45,718 nucleotides of DNA from an uncultured Clostridia bacterium. GTDB taxonomy: Bacteria > Bacillota > Clostridia > Oscillospirales > Ruminococcaceae. The position numbers were made by a program, and so were the translations under genes. Positions within the stretch are counted from its first letter, which is position 1; the number at the start of each line of letters is the position of its first letter. The stretch lies in contig CALWZA010000019.1 in assembly GCA_944385905.1 (NCBI GenBank), forward strand, positions 101,535 to 147,252, given 5' to 3'. Below the pieces are notes generated by a model. It ran no database searches and was not told the origin of the DNA. It saw nothing but the letters and a program-made list of their open reading frames with translations. Positions 43,843-45,718 of the stretch are shown one piece after another.

Positions 43843-44271
43843 TTACATTTCGTAGTTTTCAGGCTTCTGTGCCTGATGATTGTGCTCAGCGCCCTTGTAA
43901 ACTCTGAGTCTTGTTGCGGCAGCTCTGCCGATTGAGTTGTGAGGGAGCATACCTTCAACAGCGATTTTCATTGCTCTGTCGCTGTTTTCAGCCATAAGCT
44001 TTGAATACTTGATCTCCTTAAGACCGCCTATCCAGCCTGTGTGCCATCTGTAAACCTTGTTCTCAAGTTTATTTCCTGTGAGAACAGCCTTGTCTGAATT
44101 GATAATGATTACGTTGTCGCCGCAATCAACGTGAGGTGTGTAAGTAGGCTTGTGCTTGCCGTTAAGGATATGAGCGGCTGTTGCAGCAACACGTCCGAGC
44201 GGCTTGTCGGTAGCGTCAAGAATATACCACTTACGAACAACGTTCTGCGGGTTTGCCATATAAGTTGACAT
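43843..44271 (-). CDS. rplM: 50S ribosomal protein L13
   Basis: L13 is one of the early 50S assembly proteins. The 142-residue product starts at ATG 44271 with GGAGG 8 nt upstream; the in-frame ATG 44286 overlaps that site. It has RKWYILDATDKPLGRVAATAAHILNGKHKPTYTPHVDCGD, TGNKLENKVYRWHTG and MLPHNSIGRAAATRLRVYKGAEHNHQAQKP. It is transcribed from a consensus promoter with a short leader. Confidence 0.97.
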   Translation of the reverse strand: MSTYMANPQNVVRKWYILDATDKPLGRVAATAAHILNGKHKPTYTPHVDCGDNVIIINSDKAVLTGNKLENKVYRWHTGWIGGLKEIKYSKLMAENSDRAMKIAVEGMLPHNSIGRAAATRLRVYKGAEHNHQAQKPENYEM

Positions 44272-44289
44272 ATTTTTTTCCTCCATAAA

Positions 44290-44343
44290 ATTTAATTACG
44301 TTCCGCGTTACAGGCGCATAACGCCTCGATTATCGAAACAACA
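44290..44343 (-). promoter_or_regulatory. Short leader of rplM with alternative hairpins
   Basis: On the minus strand the leader contains AGGCG TTATG CGCCT, which can instead fold as GCGTTA TGCGCCTG TAACGC; the two stems share bases and exclude each other. L13 leaders are known in Firmicutes, so an autoregulatory leader is plausible, but a match to the known motif cannot be checked here. Confidence 0.45.
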
Positions 44344-44349
44344 ATTGCA

Positions 44350-44378
44350 ATTATAGCCGTATTTCCCGAACTTGTCAA
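44350..44378 (-). promoter_or_regulatory. Consensus sigma-A promoter for rplM-rpsI
   Basis: On the minus strand TTGACA (44378-44373) and TATAAT (44355-44350) are 17 bp apart, a perfect consensus. A-tracts lie just upstream (44380-44400), followed by phased decamer repeats. Confidence 0.9.
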
Positions 44379-44410
44379 CCCGTTTTTCGCACTTTTTTAA
44401 AATATATCCT

Positions 44411-44460
44411 TAAATCTCTTGAATTCTCTGTTAAATTCTTTGATTCTCTCAAAATCTCTT
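44411..44460. repeat. Five imperfect 10-bp phased repeats upstream of the rplM promoter
   Basis: Five consecutive decamers on the plus strand (taaatctctt, gaattctctg, ttaaattctt, tgattctctc, aaaatctctt) share the core (A)ATTCTCT or AATCTCT. They lie about 70-120 bp upstream of the rplM start site, in a non-coding gap. The 10-bp period is close to one helical turn, so the bases would face the same side of the DNA. Confidence 0.55.
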
Positions 44461-44511
44461 TGTTCATTTCAATTTTTGATTATATATCACTTTGCACTTT
44501 TTAAACAGTAG

Positions 44512-45324
44512 TCAGCCGTTTAGCTTGTACACTATGACAGAAAAATCGCAGAGAGTTTTTAGCCTGTCTAAGTTCTCAAGCCGCTTTATAGCCTCTCTCG
44601 GAGTTTTATAAAAATAAGGAGTCATAGCGAAGAGATTCATGATATCATGACCGAAAAGTTCAATCTCAAAAGAAATCCTCTTTGAGTCATAAATCTTAAA
44701 ATCCGGCAAATCATAAACGTTGGGCTTGTTTTTGTATGGATTTTCATACAAAAAGCTTTTCAGCTCAAAAAGGTGGTCGCTTTCGGGACATGCGATAATA
44801 AGCGTTCCGTGAGGCTTTAAAATCCGGGCGTATTCGTTATTTGTCACGGGAGCGAAAACCGAGACAACAACATCAGCGCTGTTTTCTGCGAAAGGAAGCT
44901 CAAAAGCTGAGGCGACGGCATATTTAAGGTTTGACATTCGGTGCTTTTTTGCAGCCTTTGCCGCATGGCTGACGGCGTGTTTTGAAATGTCTATTCCGAA
45001 CACCGAGGAATCTAAAACGGCTTTTGCGATTTTACAGGTATAGTATCCCTCTCCGCATCCGCAGTCAACAACGGTTTTGTGGTTTGCGGATTTAACTGTG
45101 TCGGCTATATGCTCAGCCAAAGGAAGGTAAAAATCCTTTTCCAAAAACTGCGCTCTTGCGGTGACCATTTCTGCGTTGTCTCCAGAATTTTTCGGATTGT
45201 GTTTTGCTGTGGTCAAAAGATTGACATATCCGCTTTTTGAAACGTCAAAGCAGTGATTGTTTTTGCATTTCAGAGAATTAGCGTCCGGAAAAAGAGAAAG
45301 TCCGCAAACAGGGCAAATAAACAC
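44512..45324 (-). CDS. rlmA: RlmA-type 23S rRNA (guanine-N1)-methyltransferase
   Basis: The 270-residue protein has an N-terminal zinc site (Cys4, Cys7, Cys20, His24; CPVC and CKNNH) and HCFDVSKSGYVNLL, the RlmA signature. A SAM-binding Rossmann fold follows, with VVDCGCGEGYYT (about 89-100), GIDISKHAV and DVVVSVFAPVTNNEYARILKPHG. RlmA enzymes methylate G745 or G748 of 23S rRNA, the latter linked to tylosin resistance. I prefer GTG 45324 with GAGAGG 10 nt upstream over GTG 45333. Confidence 0.85.
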   Translation of the reverse strand: MFICPVCGLSLFPDANSLKCKNNHCFDVSKSGYVNLLTTAKHNPKNSGDNAEMVTARAQFLEKDFYLPLAEHIADTVKSANHKTVVDCGCGEGYYTCKIAKAVLDSSVFGIDISKHAVSHAAKAAKKHRMSNLKYAVASAFELPFAENSADVVVSVFAPVTNNEYARILKPHGTLIIACPESDHLFELKSFLYENPYKNKPNVYDLPDFKIYDSKRISFEIELFGHDIMNLFAMTPYFYKTPREAIKRLENLDRLKTLCDFSVIVYKLNG

Positions 45325-45353
45325 TGAAAACACCTCTCAATAAGTATAAACAA

Positions 45354-45382
45354 ATAATATCACAGCTTCGGTCTAATTACAA
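45354..45382 (-). promoter_or_regulatory. Promoter with extended -10 for rlmA
   Basis: On the minus strand TTGTAA (45382-45377), a 17-bp spacer and TATTAT (45359-45354) with TG just before the -10 (extended -10). Confidence 0.6.
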
Positions 45383-45517
45383 GGCAAAAGGAAACAGCTT
45401 TTTTGAAGCTTAAAAATATATAGTTTTTATCCTGTATATTTCAGCCTGCGGTACAAATAATATTTTTACTTAATTACAAATTATATCATAAATCAACTAA
45501 AAATAAATATCCGATGC

Positions 45518-45541
45518 TTTGCAATAAGCTTCGGACTGAAG
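45518..45541 (+). other. Hairpin ahead of the AbrB/SpoVT-like fragment
   Basis: CCGATGCTT and AAGCTTCGG can pair around TGCAAT with one T-T mismatch (approximately 45512-45535). It lies 20-50 nt before the start codon at 45562 and has no T tract. The rest of the 228-bp gap 45334-45561 is A/T rich with no gene. Confidence 0.3.
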
Positions 45542-45561
45542 GGAAGGAATGAAATTTAATT

Positions 45562-45718
45562 ATGAAAGCAACAGGCATAGTAAGACGAATCGACTATTCT
45601 GTTATAATAGGGGCAAAGGTCAGAAGCCTTGAAAACATGGGGGTTTCGCTGATTTTTGTCCAACTTCATCAATACCCCACTCGTGATGTAGCTGCCATCA
45701 CAACGGCGAATACGCTGT
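45562..45718 (+). pseudogene. AbrB/SpoVT-like gene start, apparently interrupted after 11 codons
   Basis: ATG 45562 follows GGAAGGAA and encodes MKATGIVRRID, the highly conserved first 11 residues of SpoVT/AbrB transition regulators. These normally continue DLGRVVIPKEIRR. From 45595 on, none of the three plus-strand frames gives that continuation; the frame instead stays open as YSVIIGAKV... to the window edge with no recognisable fold. The break suggests insertion of other DNA, a rearrangement, or a contig/assembly join. The remaining gene would lie beyond the window, if present. Confidence 0.55.

Noticed and set aside
44400..44470. CRISPR-like array in the decamer repeats
   Set aside because: The repeats are 10 bp long, imperfect and without spacers, which does not fit a CRISPR array.

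Overview
The window looks like a chromosomal housekeeping segment of a spore-forming Clostridia bacterium, probably of the Oscillospirales/Ruminococcaceae type. The support is the gene content and order: sporulation genes yabP, yabQ and spoVAC; the Firmicutes order yabP-yabQ-divIC-yabR; the rimP-nusA-rnpM-ylxQ-infB-rbfA-nrnA-truB-ribF operon; and a KOW-domain gene between map and infA. Strong GGAGG ribosome sites and frequent GTG/TTG starts fit as well. The genus cannot be fixed from sequence alone. I see no CRISPR array, no complete insertion sequence and no rRNA.

Layout. 1-5.3 kb: end of polA, then a VanZ-like gene overlapping a DAHP synthase gene, an AEC-family transporter, an orphan OmpR-type response regulator, and guaB. 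5.4-15.1 kb: the long nusA-infB operon for transcription and translation factors, ending with gltX where rpsO is often found. 15.2-20.0 kb: a Gld-like ABC exporter cluster (ATPase, permease, GldG-like auxiliary protein, DUF4340 protein). 20.0-23.4 kb: a small unknown gene, the yabP-yabQ-divIC-yabR block, a DUF4321 membrane protein and a lipoprotein. 23.5-39.6 kb: the complete S10-spc-alpha ribosomal cluster from rpsJ to rplQ, including the short rpmD and rpmJ, plus secY, adk, map, a KOW gene, infA and rpoA. 39.6-45.7 kb: a lone spoVAC, tRNA-Thr(CGT), a sortase/LCP/LPQTG surface cluster, rplM-rpsI and an RlmA-type methyltransferase on the minus strand, and finally the first 11 codons of an AbrB/SpoVT-like gene joined to unrelated DNA at the window edge.

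The protein genes are mostly standard. The least explained material is RNA-level and junctional. The S10 operon has a leader of about 340 nt with several hairpins and a textbook intrinsic terminator ahead of rpsJ. Further structured gaps precede rplC, rplB, rplN, rpsD and rpoA, and short hairpin leaders precede rimP and rplM. The rplM promoter has five 10-bp phased repeats upstream. Several promoters share a 17-bp spacer and an extended -10 (TGn). The best candidates for something undescribed are the rpsJ attenuator, the rpsD internal leader, the sortase-LCP-LPQTG unit, and the apparent break in the AbrB/SpoVT-like gene at 45594/45595.
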